A stretch of 64,000 nt of DNA from an uncultured Oscillospiraceae bacterium. Lineage in GTDB: Bacteria; Bacillota; Clostridia; Oscillospirales; Oscillospiraceae. This document shows positions 8,121-15,331 of the stretch, piece after piece (position 1 is the first letter of the stretch; each line of letters opens with the position of its first letter). The translations under genes and the position numbers were made by a program. Where the stretch lies: contig CAKTXA010000001.1 of NCBI GenBank assembly GCA_934631005.1, positions 1 through 64,000 on the forward strand. The letters run 5' to 3'. Under the pieces are notes generated by a model. That model ran no database searches and had not been told where the DNA came from. It saw only the letters and a list, made by a program, of their open reading frames with translations.

Positions 8121-8554
8121 TATTCACCACCATTCTCGGATTCCGGGGCTTCTCTGGCGATGATCTTCGTCTTGATGGGCAGCTTGTGCTGCGCCAGACG
8201 CAGAGCCTCGCGTGCTTCCTCTTCGGGAACACCGCCAATTTCGAACATGACTTTCTGATTCTTGACGACCGCCACCCAGTATTCGGGCGCACCCTTACCG
8301 GAGCCCATACGGACGCCAAGCGCCTTCTTGGAAACAGGCTTGTCGGGGAAGATCTTGATCCAGACCTGGCCGCCACGCTTGGTGTAACGGGTCATGGCGA
8401 CACGGGCCGCCTCGATCTGGTTGCCGGTGATCCAGCCCGGTTCGCAGGCCTGGATGCCGAATTCGCCGTAAGCGATCTTATTGCCGCGGGAGGCAGTGCC
8501 CTTCATGCGGCCTCTCTGAACGCGGCGATATTTGGTTCTTTTGGGCATCAGCAT
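8120..8554 (-). CDS. rplP: 50S ribosomal protein L16
   Basis: A 144-residue protein with MPKRTKYRRVQRGRMKG and the conserved IFPDKPVSKKALGVRMGSGKGAPEYW region. L16 contacts the A-site tRNA. The chosen ATG overlaps the rpsC stop (TAATG) and is 9 nt from an AAGGAGG site; the next ATG (two codons on) is the classical start of the family but is less well spaced. Confidence 0.96.
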   Translation of the reverse strand: MLMPKRTKYRRVQRGRMKGTASRGNKIAYGEFGIQACEPGWITGNQIEAARVAMTRYTKRGGQVWIKIFPDKPVSKKALGVRMGSGKGAPEYWVAVVKNQKVMFEIGGVPEEEAREALRLAQHKLPIKTKIIAREAPESENGGE

Positions 8555-9366
8555 TAGCGGTTGCCTCCTTCCCTGCGGTCATTGTAGCTGCGGCGCTCGC
8601 CGTTATTGTTGTTGTACGGACGGCGTTCGCCATCGTTGCGGCGGTCACCGTAGCGGCGGTCGCCCTGACGGCGGTCACCCTGACGGCGGTCGCGGCGGTC
8701 GCGGCGCGCGGGCTCCGGATTCTCGGAGCGCAGCGTGGAGTTGAGCACTTCGCCCTTGTAGATCCAGACCTTGCAGCCGACCTTGCCGTAGGTGGTGTTC
8801 GCCTCGGCGAAGCCGTAGTCGATGTCGGCGCGGATGGTCTGCAGGGGGATGGTGCCCTCGTGATAAGACTCGGTACGGGCGATCTCGGCGCCGCCCAGAC
8901 GGCCGCCGCAGGTGCACTTGATACCCTTGACGCCCAGACGCGTGGCGCGCTGGATGGCCTGCTTCATCGCACGGCGGAAGGAGATACGCTTTTCGAGCTG
9001 CGCGGCGATGTTCTCCGCGACGAGCTGCGCGTTCATATCCGGGCTGCGGATCTCAACGATGTTGAGGGCCACGGTCTTGCCGAGCTTCTTTTCAATCGCC
9101 AGGCGGAGCTTTTCGATGTCCTGGCCGCCCTTGCCGATGATGACGCCCGGGCGGGAGCAGTGGATGTTGATCTTGACCTTTGCATTATCACGTTCGATCT
9201 CGATCTTGGCGATGCCGGCGGAGTAGAGGGTGCTCTTGAGCTGCTTGCGGATGTTGTAGTCCTCAACGATCAGATCACCGACTTTATCCTCACGGGCATA
9301 CCAGCGAGAGTCCCAGTCTTTAATTACGCCAACGCGCAATCCATGGGGATTAACTTTCTGTCCCAT
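8554..9366 (-). CDS. rpsC: 30S ribosomal protein S3 with long Arg-rich C-terminal tail
   Basis: The body (about residues 1-215) is normal S3, with MGQKVNPHGLRVG, a KH domain carrying VIIGKGGQDIEKL, and the S3 C-domain. S3 lines the mRNA entry tunnel. Beyond that is an extra tail of about 51 residues with nine Arg-Arg pairs in units such as DRRQG, DRRYG, GERRPY and GERRSY, plus an Asn run. The total is 270 residues against a usual 215-235. The coding DNA of the tail (about 8557-8712) is internally repetitive. Low-complexity basic tails of this kind usually extend into solvent or bind rRNA/mRNA; the function here is unknown. Confidence 0.96.
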   Translation of the reverse strand: MGQKVNPHGLRVGVIKDWDSRWYAREDKVGDLIVEDYNIRKQLKSTLYSAGIAKIEIERDNAKVKINIHCSRPGVIIGKGGQDIEKLRLAIEKKLGKTVALNIVEIRSPDMNAQLVAENIAAQLEKRISFRRAMKQAIQRATRLGVKGIKCTCGGRLGGAEIARTESYHEGTIPLQTIRADIDYGFAEANTTYGKVGCKVWIYKGEVLNSTLRSENPEPARRDRRDRRQGDRRQGDRRYGDRRNDGERRPYNNNNGERRSYNDRREGGNR

Positions 9367-9379
9367 AGTAACCTCCTGC

Positions 9380-9715
9380 TTACGCCTTCTCGCTCACACC
9401 AAGGGTGATGTGAGTCGTTCTCTTCAGAATACGGTTGTATCTGCCCTGTGCCCGCGGCATACCGCGCTTGAGCGTGGGGCCGGGATCGGCGAGGGCCGTG
9501 GAAACGTAGAGCTTGCTGGTATCCATCTGGTGGTTGTTCTCTGCGTTTGCGATGGCGCTCTTGAGCAGCTTGAGCATCGGTTCGGAGGCAGCCTTGGGAG
9601 TCTGCATCAGATAAGCCGCTGCGGTCTTAACGTCTTTGCCGCGGATGAGGTCGCACACGATGCCGACCTTGCGCGGGGAGATACGCAGGTATCTCAGATA
9701 TGCTTTTGCTTCCAT
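9380..9715 (-). CDS. rplV: 50S ribosomal protein L22
   Basis: A 111-residue protein with EAKAYLRYLRISPRK at the N-terminus and the tunnel loop region MPRAQGRYNRILKRTTHI. An earlier in-frame ATG exists at 9736, overlapping the rpsS stop. However, a strong AAGGAGG lies between the two ATGs, 9 nt before the one at 9715, which also gives the canonical N-terminus. I therefore chose 9715. Confidence 0.96.
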   Translation of the reverse strand: MEAKAYLRYLRISPRKVGIVCDLIRGKDVKTAAAYLMQTPKAASEPMLKLLKSAIANAENNHQMDTSKLYVSTALADPGPTLKRGMPRAQGRYNRILKRTTHITLGVSEKA

Positions 9716-9735
9716 ACTCTTTGCGTCCTCCTTCA

Positions 9736-10011
9736 TTAAGAGTTGGTGGTCTTGCTGCCGGAGTGGCCGCGGAACGTTCTGGTGGGAACGAACTCGCCCA
9801 GCTTATGACCGACCATGTCTTCCGTGATATACACCGGCACATGACGGCGGCCGTCGTGCACCGCGATGGTGTGGCCGACGAAGGAGGGGAAGATCGTCGA
9901 AGCTCTGGACCAGGTCTTGAGAACTTTCTTCTCGCCCGCCTTGTTCAGTTCTTCCACGCGTTTGAAGAGTTCAGGCGCGACAAACGGGCCTTTTTTAATA
10001 CTTCTGCTCAT
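9736..10011 (-). CDS. rpsS: 30S ribosomal protein S19
   Basis: A 91-residue protein with MSRSIKKGPFV and the GHKLGEFVPTRTFRGHS signature. It forms a complex with S13 in the 30S head. Between rplB and rplV. Confidence 0.97.
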   Translation of the reverse strand: MSRSIKKGPFVAPELFKRVEELNKAGEKKVLKTWSRASTIFPSFVGHTIAVHDGRRHVPVYITEDMVGHKLGEFVPTRTFRGHSGSKTTNS

Positions 10012-10023
10012 TTCATATCCCCC

Positions 10024-10860
10024 TTACTTCGCGTTTCTGCGCTTAAAGATATACTTGTTGGTGCGGTTCTTGGCCTTGCGCGTCTTCAGGCCCATGGCCG
10101 GCTTGCCCCACGGGGTCATAGGACCGGGGTGACCAACAGGAGATTTGCCTTCGCCGCCACCGTGCGGGTGGTCGTTCGGGTTCATAACGGAGCCGCGGAC
10201 GGTCGGGCGGATGCCCATGTGGCGCGTGCGGCCGGCCTTGCCGATGTGCACGTTCTCATGGTCGATGTTGCCGACCTGGCCGATGACCGCAGTGCAGTTC
10301 ATGCGGACGAGGCGGACTTCGCCGGACGGCAGACGCACCTGCGCCATCTCGCCGTCTTTCGCCATCAGCTGCGCAGCGGTGCCCGCAGAGCGGACCAGCT
10401 GAGCGCCGCGGCCGGGGTACAGCTCGATGTTGTGGATGACGGTACCGACGGGGATGTTGGCCACGGGCAGGCAGTTGCCGGGCTTGATGTCGGCCGCGGC
10501 GGAGGCGACGACGGTGTCGCCGGCCTTGAGGCCAACGGGCGCGAGGATGTAGCGCAGCTCGCCATCCTCATACTTGAGCAGGGCGATGAACGCGCTGCGG
10601 TTGGGGTCGTACTCCAGGCGCAGGACCGTTGCGGTCATTTCCTTCTTGTCACGACGGAAGTCGATGATGCGGAACTTGCGCTTGTTGCCGCCGCCGCGAT
10701 GGCGGACGGTGATTCTGCCGTAGCTGTTGCGGCCGCCGTTTTTCTTGACGGTGTCCAGCAGGCAGCGAACGGGCTTTGCCTTTTTATCCACGCCGTCGAA
10801 CGCGGAAACGGTCATGTTTCTTCTCGACGGGGTATACGGCTTAAAAGATTTGATCGCCAT
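10024..10860 (-). CDS. rplB: 50S ribosomal protein L2
   Basis: A 278-residue protein, the standard length. N-terminal AIKSFKPYTPSRRNMT and the C-terminal signature RGSVMNPNDHPHGGGEGKSPVG with the His implicated in peptidyl transfer. Between rplW and rpsS. Confidence 0.98.
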   Translation of the reverse strand: MAIKSFKPYTPSRRNMTVSAFDGVDKKAKPVRCLLDTVKKNGGRNSYGRITVRHRGGGNKRKFRIIDFRRDKKEMTATVLRLEYDPNRSAFIALLKYEDGELRYILAPVGLKAGDTVVASAAADIKPGNCLPVANIPVGTVIHNIELYPGRGAQLVRSAGTAAQLMAKDGEMAQVRLPSGEVRLVRMNCTAVIGQVGNIDHENVHIGKAGRTRHMGIRPTVRGSVMNPNDHPHGGGEGKSPVGHPGPMTPWGKPAMGLKTRKAKNRTNKYIFKRRNAK

Positions 10861-10885
10861 ATTGCGTTACACTCCTTCTCGATTA

Positions 10886-11182
10886 TTAGACCATGCCTTC
10901 GAAGAACTCGATGGTCTTGGAATCCGCGGTCAGCTTGACCATCGCCTTCTTCCAGTTGGCACGGCGGCCGGCGGGGGCGGCGCCCTGACGCTTCATCTTG
11001 CCTTCCATGCGGATGGTGTTGACCTTTTCGACCTTCACGCCGAAGATCTCCTCAACAGCCTTGCGGATCTCCGTCTTGTTGGCAGTGAGCGCGACCTGGA
11101 ACACGTACTTCTTGTCTTCCGTGGCTTCCATGGACTGTTCGGTGATGACGGGCTTGATGATAATATCGTAAGCGGTCTTCAT
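10886..11182 (-). CDS. rplW: 50S ribosomal protein L23
   Basis: A 98-residue protein with IIKPVITEQSMEATEDKKYVFQV, the usual L23 opening. It forms the docking site for trigger factor and SRP at the tunnel exit. The start ATG overlaps the rplD stop (TAATG), so the two are coupled. Confidence 0.96.
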   Translation of the reverse strand: MKTAYDIIIKPVITEQSMEATEDKKYVFQVALTANKTEIRKAVEEIFGVKVEKVNTIRMEGKMKRQGAAPAGRRANWKKAMVKLTADSKTIEFFEGMV

Positions 11183-11802
11183 TATGCGAACACCTCCTCA
11201 ATCTTAGCCAGCGCAGCCTTGTCGACCACGAGCTTCTTGGCGTTGAGCACGTCGTAGACGTTGATCAGGTTGGCGAATGTAACGACGATGCCGGGGATGT
11301 TGGCGGCGGACTTGACGACGATGGCGTCATTCTCGGCCGTCACGACCAGCGCCTTGCAGTCAGCGTTCACTGCCTGCAGGAACTGCTTGAAGGTCTTGGT
11401 CTTGATCTCGTCCATCTTGATGGCGTCGATCACGACGACGTTCTCCTCCTGGGCCTTGGCCGACAGGACGGACTTGAGCGCCAGGCGCTTGACCTTCTTA
11501 TTCAGGGTGTAGCTGTAATCGCGGGGCTTCGGCGCGAAGACGATGCCGCCGTGATACCACTGCGGGGCGCGGATGGAGCCCTGACGGGCGCGGCCGGTGC
11601 CCTTCTGGCGCCACGGCTTGATGCCGCCGCCGGAAACCTCCGCCCGGGTCAGCGCGCTCTGCGTGCCCTGACGGCAGTTGGCCAGATGGTTCTTCACAAC
11701 ATCGTGAACGACTGCTTCGTTGATCTCTACGCCGAACACAGCATCGGAGAGCTCGATCTCGCCGACCTGCTTACCAGCCATATCAAAAACTTTAGTCTGC
11801 AT
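11182..11802 (-). CDS. rplD: 50S ribosomal protein L4
   Basis: A 206-residue protein with the long basic internal loop (about residues 45-95: TRAEVSGGGIKPWRQKGTGRAR) that lines the exit tunnel. In E. coli L4 represses its own S10 operon; whether it acts on the leader seen here is not known. AGGAG lies 8 nt upstream of the start. Confidence 0.97.
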   Translation of the reverse strand: MQTKVFDMAGKQVGEIELSDAVFGVEINEAVVHDVVKNHLANCRQGTQSALTRAEVSGGGIKPWRQKGTGRARQGSIRAPQWYHGGIVFAPKPRDYSYTLNKKVKRLALKSVLSAKAQEENVVVIDAIKMDEIKTKTFKQFLQAVNADCKALVVTAENDAIVVKSAANIPGIVVTFANLINVYDVLNAKKLVVDKAALAKIEEVFA

Positions 11803-11818
11803 GATTTACTCTCCTCTC

Positions 11819-12550
11819 TCAGCGGTTTCTTGCCGAAGCCTTCTGCGGGTTGGTACGCGCGGAAGCCTTCTGCGGGTTGATGCTGGCGTTGGCAGCGCTG
11901 CCCTTTTCCTTGAAGTTCTTCACCGTGTTCTTCAGATACACGATGCCGCCCTTCGGGCCGGGGATCGCGCCGCGGACGACGATCATGTTCAGCTCGTCAT
12001 CGACCTTGACGATGTCAAGATTTTCGACGGTGACCTGCTCGTTGCCCATCTGGCCTGCGCCGTTGTGACCCTTGAAGATCCGGCTCGGAGAAGAGGTGGG
12101 GCCCATGGAACCAGCCTGACGATGGACCGGGCCGCCGCCGTGGGTCATCGGGGTGCGATGGCCGCCGCAGCGCTTGACCGGGCCCTCATAGCCGTGGCCC
12201 TTGCTGATGCCGGTGACGTCGATCTTGTCGCCGGGCGCAAAGATGCTCGCCTTAATCTCGTCGCCGACGTTTGCCTCGGCGGCCTTTTCAATGCGGAACT
12301 CCTTGAGATGACGCTTGAGCGCGACGTCCGCCTTTTTCAGGTGGCCGGCCTCAGGCTTGGACAGCTTCGATTCCTTCACGTCCTCAAAGCCGAGCTGGAT
12401 GGCGTCGTAGCCGTCTTTTTCCGCGGTCTTCTTCTGCGTCACGACGCAGGGACCCGCTTCGATCACCGTTACCGGGATGACCTTGCCGCTCTCATCGAAA
12501 ATCTGGGTCATGCCCACTTTTTTGCCGATGATCGCCTTCTGCATTTGCAT
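11819..12550 (-). CDS. rplC: 50S ribosomal protein L3 with repeat-bearing C-terminus
   Basis: The body is normal L3 (KAIIGKKVGMTQIF at the N-terminus; central GHKRCGGHRTPMTHGGGPVHRQ-like loop reaching to the peptidyl transferase centre). At 243 residues it is about 30 longer than typical. The extra C-terminal tail contains the eight-residue unit NPQKASAR twice, encoded by a near-perfect 27-nt tandem DNA repeat (about 11830-11882), which suggests recent slippage expansion. Confidence 0.96.
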   Translation of the reverse strand: MQMQKAIIGKKVGMTQIFDESGKVIPVTVIEAGPCVVTQKKTAEKDGYDAIQLGFEDVKESKLSKPEAGHLKKADVALKRHLKEFRIEKAAEANVGDEIKASIFAPGDKIDVTGISKGHGYEGPVKRCGGHRTPMTHGGGPVHRQAGSMGPTSSPSRIFKGHNGAGQMGNEQVTVENLDIVKVDDELNMIVVRGAIPGPKGGIVYLKNTVKNFKEKGSAANASINPQKASARTNPQKASARNR

Positions 12551-12579
12551 TTGTGTTTCCTCCTAATTTAAGGTTATTG

Positions 12580-12620
12580 GTTGACAAACTTGCGCATTGG
12601 GCACGCCTTGGTTTATCAAC
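12580..12620 (-). promoter_or_regulatory. Hairpin in the rpsJ-rplC intergenic leader
   Basis: The arms GTTGATAAAC and GTTTGTCAAC pair over 10 bp with one G-U, enclosing 21 nt. It sits 30 nt upstream of the rplC start, in an otherwise unusual 152-nt gap within the S10 operon. No U-run follows, so it is not a terminator. Confidence 0.4.
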
Positions 12621-12689
12621 ATGACCCGTCCGTCCTCATACATGACGAACCGTGGCGGGCTGCCGTAACTTTTATATATAATTTTGTAT

Positions 12690-12719
12690 ATTATATAAGG
12701 AATTACAGCTTTATCTCAA
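12690..12719 (-). promoter_or_regulatory. Candidate internal promoter between rpsJ and rplC
   Basis: Minus strand: TTGAGA (12714-12719), 18-bp spacer, TATAAT (12690-12695). The -35 matches 5 of 6 and the -10 6 of 6. It overlaps the end of rpsJ and drives into an AT-rich stretch and then the rplC leader, so rplC onward could be expressed independently of rpsJ. Confidence 0.55.
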
Positions 12720-13014
12720 TTTCAACGCCAGCCGGCAGATCCAGGCTCATCAGAGCCTCGACGGTCTTCTGGTTGGGGTTGAGAATGTCGATCAGTCTCT
12801 TGTGGGTTCTGCGCTCGAACTGCTCACGGGAGTCCTTATACTTGTGAACAGCGCGAAGGATGGTGACGACTTCCTTGCGGGTGGGCAGCGGGATGGGGCC
12901 GGAGACGGACGCGCCGTTGCGCTTCGCGGTCTCGACGATCTTTTCCGCACTCGCGTCGATGAGCTGATGATCGTAAGCCTTCAGGCGGATACGGATCATT
13001 TCCTGTTTTGCCAT
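12703..13014 (-). CDS. rpsJ: 30S ribosomal protein S10
   Basis: A 103-residue protein (MAKQEMIRIRLKAYDHQLID...LDLPAGVEIEIKL). First gene of the S10-spc cluster; also the NusE partner of NusB in antitermination. A longer in-frame ATG exists upstream at 13167, but it lies in the structured leader. The ATG at 13014 has an AAGGAGG site and gives the family N-terminus. Confidence 0.97.
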   Translation of the reverse strand: MAKQEMIRIRLKAYDHQLIDASAEKIVETAKRNGASVSGPIPLPTRKEVVTILRAVHKYKDSREQFERRTHKRLIDILNPNQKTVEALMSLDLPAGVEIEIKL

Positions 13015-13114
13015 GTGTTGTTTCCTCCTTGATGTAACGTACTCAGTTTCTTTGGCTTCTGGGTACGGTCGGGGATGTCTGTACGCTAAGCCGTGCGTAT
13101 CACTCCGCACCATG

Positions 13115-13139
13115 AAAAAAGACCGACGTTGTGCCGGCC
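13115..13139 (-). terminator. Candidate attenuator in the S10 operon leader
   Basis: On the minus strand GGCCGGC (13133-13139), a 5-nt loop and GUCGGUC (13121-13127) form a 7-bp stem (two G-U), immediately followed by six U (13115-13120): a textbook intrinsic terminator 100 nt before rpsJ. The upstream CCGGUC (13190-13195) can pair with GGCCGG of the stem, a possible antiterminator. Confidence 0.6.
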
Positions 13140-13293
13140 TTCTCCACTGCGGCGATATACGCTGCACAGAGGATCCTCAGCCGCCCGATGACCGGACATA
13201 CTCCGCAGAAGTTACCGCCCGGGGCGCAATCTCCTGCATCATCGCATTTTGACACGCGTGGGAGCGTTGCCACACCCGCTCGCGCGCCTAAGT

Positions 13294-13322
13294 ATCATAT
13301 AATAAAACCCCCTTGGTGTCAA
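13294..13322 (-). promoter_or_regulatory. S10 operon promoter, -35 inside a terminator stem
   Basis: Minus strand: perfect TTGACA (13317-13322), 17-bp spacer, TATGAT (13294-13299). The -35 hexamer is the loop and part of the stem of the terminator that ends proS transcription (13304-13331). The predicted start of transcription, near 13286, leaves a leader of about 270 nt ahead of rpsJ. Confidence 0.85.
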
Positions 13323-13331
13323 GGGGGTTTT
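13304..13331. terminator. Bidirectional intrinsic terminator between proS and rpsJ
   Basis: Stem CCCCCTTG/CAAGGGGG of 8 bp with a 4-nt loop, flanked by A4 and T4 so that it can work on both strands. It lies just after the proS stop codon. Confidence 0.85.
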
Positions 13332-13391
13332 GAGGATTTTTCATAAAATTTGCAGGAAAATTTCGGCGTTTTGGAGAAATCGCCGCGGTTT

Positions 13392-14828
13392 TTAATAGGC
13401 GACGCCCCAGTAGATCATTTTCTTCGCCGGTCTGCCGCAGATGGGGCACACGTCGCCCAGGTGCTCCTGGTGAAGCGGCATGCAGCGGGACGACATACCG
13501 CCCTCCTCCTTCATCTTGAGCTCGCAGTCCTGCTCGCCGCACCACATGGTCTTGATGAAGCCGCCGTGCTCCTTCTGCAGCTGCTTCGCTTCTTCAATGG
13601 ACCGGGCCTCAAAGATGTGGCTGTCGAGGTTCTGCTTCGCCTTTTCGAACATGCCCTTCTGCACGAGTTCCAGCTGCTCCTGCACGGCCGCTTCGAGCTG
13701 ATCGAGCGCGACCACGGTCTTTTCGCCGTCGTTGCGGCGGACGAGCACGCACTGACCGGCTTCGATGTCGCGCGGGCCGATCTCCACGCGCACGGGCACG
13801 CCCTTCATCTCATACTGCGCGCACTTCCAGCCCATGGAGTTATCGGAGTCGTCGAGCTTCACGCGCAGACCCGCGGCGATCAGGCGCTCTTTGAGCTCCG
13901 CCGCCTTTTCCAGCACGCCCGGCTTGTGCATCGCCACCGGCAGCACGATCACCTGCACCGGCGCGATCTTCGGCGGCAGGACAAGGCCGTTGTTGTCGCC
14001 GTGGGCCATGATGACCGCGCCGATCATGCGCGTGGTCGAGCCCCACGAGGTCTGGAACGGGTACTGGAGCTTATTGTCGCGCCCCGTGAACGTCACGCCG
14101 TAGGCGCGGGAGAATTTATCGCCGAAGTAGTGGCTCGTGGCGCCCTGCAGGGCCTTGTGGTCCTTCATCAGGCACTCCACGGTGTACGTCGCCTCCGCGC
14201 CCGCGAACTTTTCCTTTTCGGTCTTCTGCCCGGGCACCACGGGGATGGCCAGCACGTTCTCAAAGAAATCGGCGTAGCACTTCAGCTGCTGCTCCGTCTC
14301 ATGGATGGCCTCCTCGGCGGTCTCGTGGATGGTGTGGCCCTCCTGCCACCAGAACTCGCGGCTGCGCAGGAACGGGCGCGTCGTCTTTTCCCAGCGGATG
14401 ACGGAGCACCACTGGTTATAGAGCATCGGCAGCTCGCGGTACGACTGCAGCACCTGCGACCAGTGGTCGCAGAACATCGTCTCGGACGTGGGGCGGAACG
14501 CCAGCCGCTCCTCCAGCTTTTCGCTGCCGCCCATCGTGACCCACGCCACCTCCGGTGCGAAGCCGTTTACGAGCTCGCCCTCTTTTTTGAGCAGGCTCTC
14601 GGGGATGAGCACCGGCATGGCCACGTTCTCATGCCCTGTTTTTTTGAATTCGCCGTCCATGATGCGCTGGATATTCTCCCAGATGGCGTAGCCATACGGG
14701 CGCAGGATGGTAAAGCCCTTCACACTGGCGTATTCCACCAGCTCCGCCTTGCGGCAGATGTCGGTATACCACTGCGCAAAATCCTGCTCCATGTCGGTGA
14801 TCTGTTCGACCTTTTTCTCTTTCGCCAT
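13392..14828 (-). CDS. proS: Prolyl-tRNA synthetase, class 3 (archaeal/eukaryote-like)
   Basis: Charges tRNA-Pro. The 478-residue length, lack of the bacterial editing insertion and C-terminal WGVAY (a terminal Tyr) mark the class-3 enzyme. Class II motifs are visible: RPTSETMFCDHWSQ (motif 2 region with EFWWQEGHT) and the C-terminal Cys-rich zinc-like domain (CGEQDCELK, CPICG). Two ATGs compete: GAGAGG lies 9 nt before 14828, but overlaps the one at 14837, so 14828 (MAKEKK) is preferred. Confidence 0.95.
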   Translation of the reverse strand: MAKEKKVEQITDMEQDFAQWYTDICRKAELVEYASVKGFTILRPYGYAIWENIQRIMDGEFKKTGHENVAMPVLIPESLLKKEGELVNGFAPEVAWVTMGGSEKLEERLAFRPTSETMFCDHWSQVLQSYRELPMLYNQWCSVIRWEKTTRPFLRSREFWWQEGHTIHETAEEAIHETEQQLKCYADFFENVLAIPVVPGQKTEKEKFAGAEATYTVECLMKDHKALQGATSHYFGDKFSRAYGVTFTGRDNKLQYPFQTSWGSTTRMIGAVIMAHGDNNGLVLPPKIAPVQVIVLPVAMHKPGVLEKAAELKERLIAAGLRVKLDDSDNSMGWKCAQYEMKGVPVRVEIGPRDIEAGQCVLVRRNDGEKTVVALDQLEAAVQEQLELVQKGMFEKAKQNLDSHIFEARSIEEAKQLQKEHGGFIKTMWCGEQDCELKMKEEGGMSSRCMPLHQEHLGDVCPICGRPAKKMIYWGVAY

Positions 14829-14946
14829 ATCGTTCATCCTCTCGGAAAGAATACTTCTTGGATAGCCCGCGGGCCGTATTTTTATTTTATCACGTCTGTC
14901 AATCCCCCCGGCATAAAATGAACTACTGACCGGAAGGAGTGTTTCC

Positions 14947-15108
14947 ATGCCCGAATTTACCGTCACGCTCGATCCCGGCGCGGCCGGGTTTTACCGCCGT
15001 GTGGCCGCCGCGGCGGGGCTGAGCGTCGAACAGGTGCTCTCCGACGCCCTGTTCAAGCTCGCCGCCGAACTCGCCCTCGAGGCGCTGGCAAAAAAGCAGA
15101 AGCCGTGA
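14947..15108 (+). CDS. Small hypothetical protein (53 aa)
   Basis: ATG preceded by AAGGAG with a 7-nt spacer and followed by a strong terminator 25 nt after the stop codon, so it is a credible gene. The sequence reads PEFTVTLDPGAAGFYRRVAA, then an Ala/Leu-rich helix LSVEQVLSDALFKLAAELALEALAKKQK. A strand-helix-helix profile like a ribbon-helix-helix protein is possible, but I do not recognise a family. It is divergent from proS. Confidence 0.6.
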   Translation: MPEFTVTLDPGAAGFYRRVAAAAGLSVEQVLSDALFKLAAELALEALAKKQKP

Positions 15109-15132
15109 CCGCAACGCCGTCCGCAGCCCGCT

Positions 15133-15166
15133 GCGGCGCTCCCCCGCGGAGCGCCGCCTGTTTTTT
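15133..15166 (+). terminator. Intrinsic terminator after the 53-aa gene
   Basis: GCGGCGCTCC/GGAGCGCCGC 10-bp stem, 5-nt loop, then CTG and six T. Confidence 0.85.
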
Positions 15167-15169
15167 AGC

Positions 15170-15197
15170 TTGACGAACCTGTCATTTCTGGTATAAT
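15170..15197 (+). promoter_or_regulatory. Promoter of the CorC-family gene
   Basis: TTGACG (15170-15175), 16-bp spacer, TATAAT (15192-15197). Transcription should start near 15204, giving a leader of about 185 nt that contains the acidic leader ORF and a terminator. Confidence 0.85.
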
Positions 15198-15230
15198 AAG
15201 CTCAATTTATACAGGAAAGGACTGAAGCAA

Positions 15231-15308
15231 ATGGACTCCGACGAAAGTGACTGTCACAGTACGCGCCGCCTCTGTCATACGGTTTTGGGAGCATATCTGC
15301 GCTGCTGA
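15231..15308 (+). CDS. Acidic leader peptide upstream of the CorC-family gene (25 aa)
   Basis: ATG preceded by AAAGGA with a 9-nt spacer. The peptide begins MDSDESD (four acidic residues in positions 2-7), then HSTRRL and ends LRC. Its TGA (15306-15308) falls exactly in the loop of the downstream terminator hairpin, so a ribosome reaching the stop would block that hairpin. Known precedent: acidic or Pro-rich N-termini in leader ORFs such as mgtL destabilise translating ribosomes at low Mg2+. That this peptide acts the same way is inference. No start or stop is shared with the main gene. Confidence 0.6.
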   Translation: MDSDESDCHSTRRLCHTVLGAYLRC

Positions 15309-15331
15309 CTGCAGGGCGGACATGCTTTTTT
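15290..15331 (+). terminator. Leader terminator overlapping the acidic leader ORF
   Basis: Lower stem AGCAT/ATGCT (15290-15294 with 15322-15326), internal loop, upper stem GCGCTGC/GCAGGGC (15299-15305 with 15311-15317, one mismatch), loop TGACT, and then a run of six T (15326-15331). The position of the leader ORF stop codon in the loop suggests translation-controlled attenuation. Confidence 0.55.

Noticed and set aside
14874..14902. TTGACA at 14897-14902 as the proS promoter
   Set aside because: At 16-18 bp spacing the -10 would be AATACG, ATACGG or TACGGC, too poor to support.
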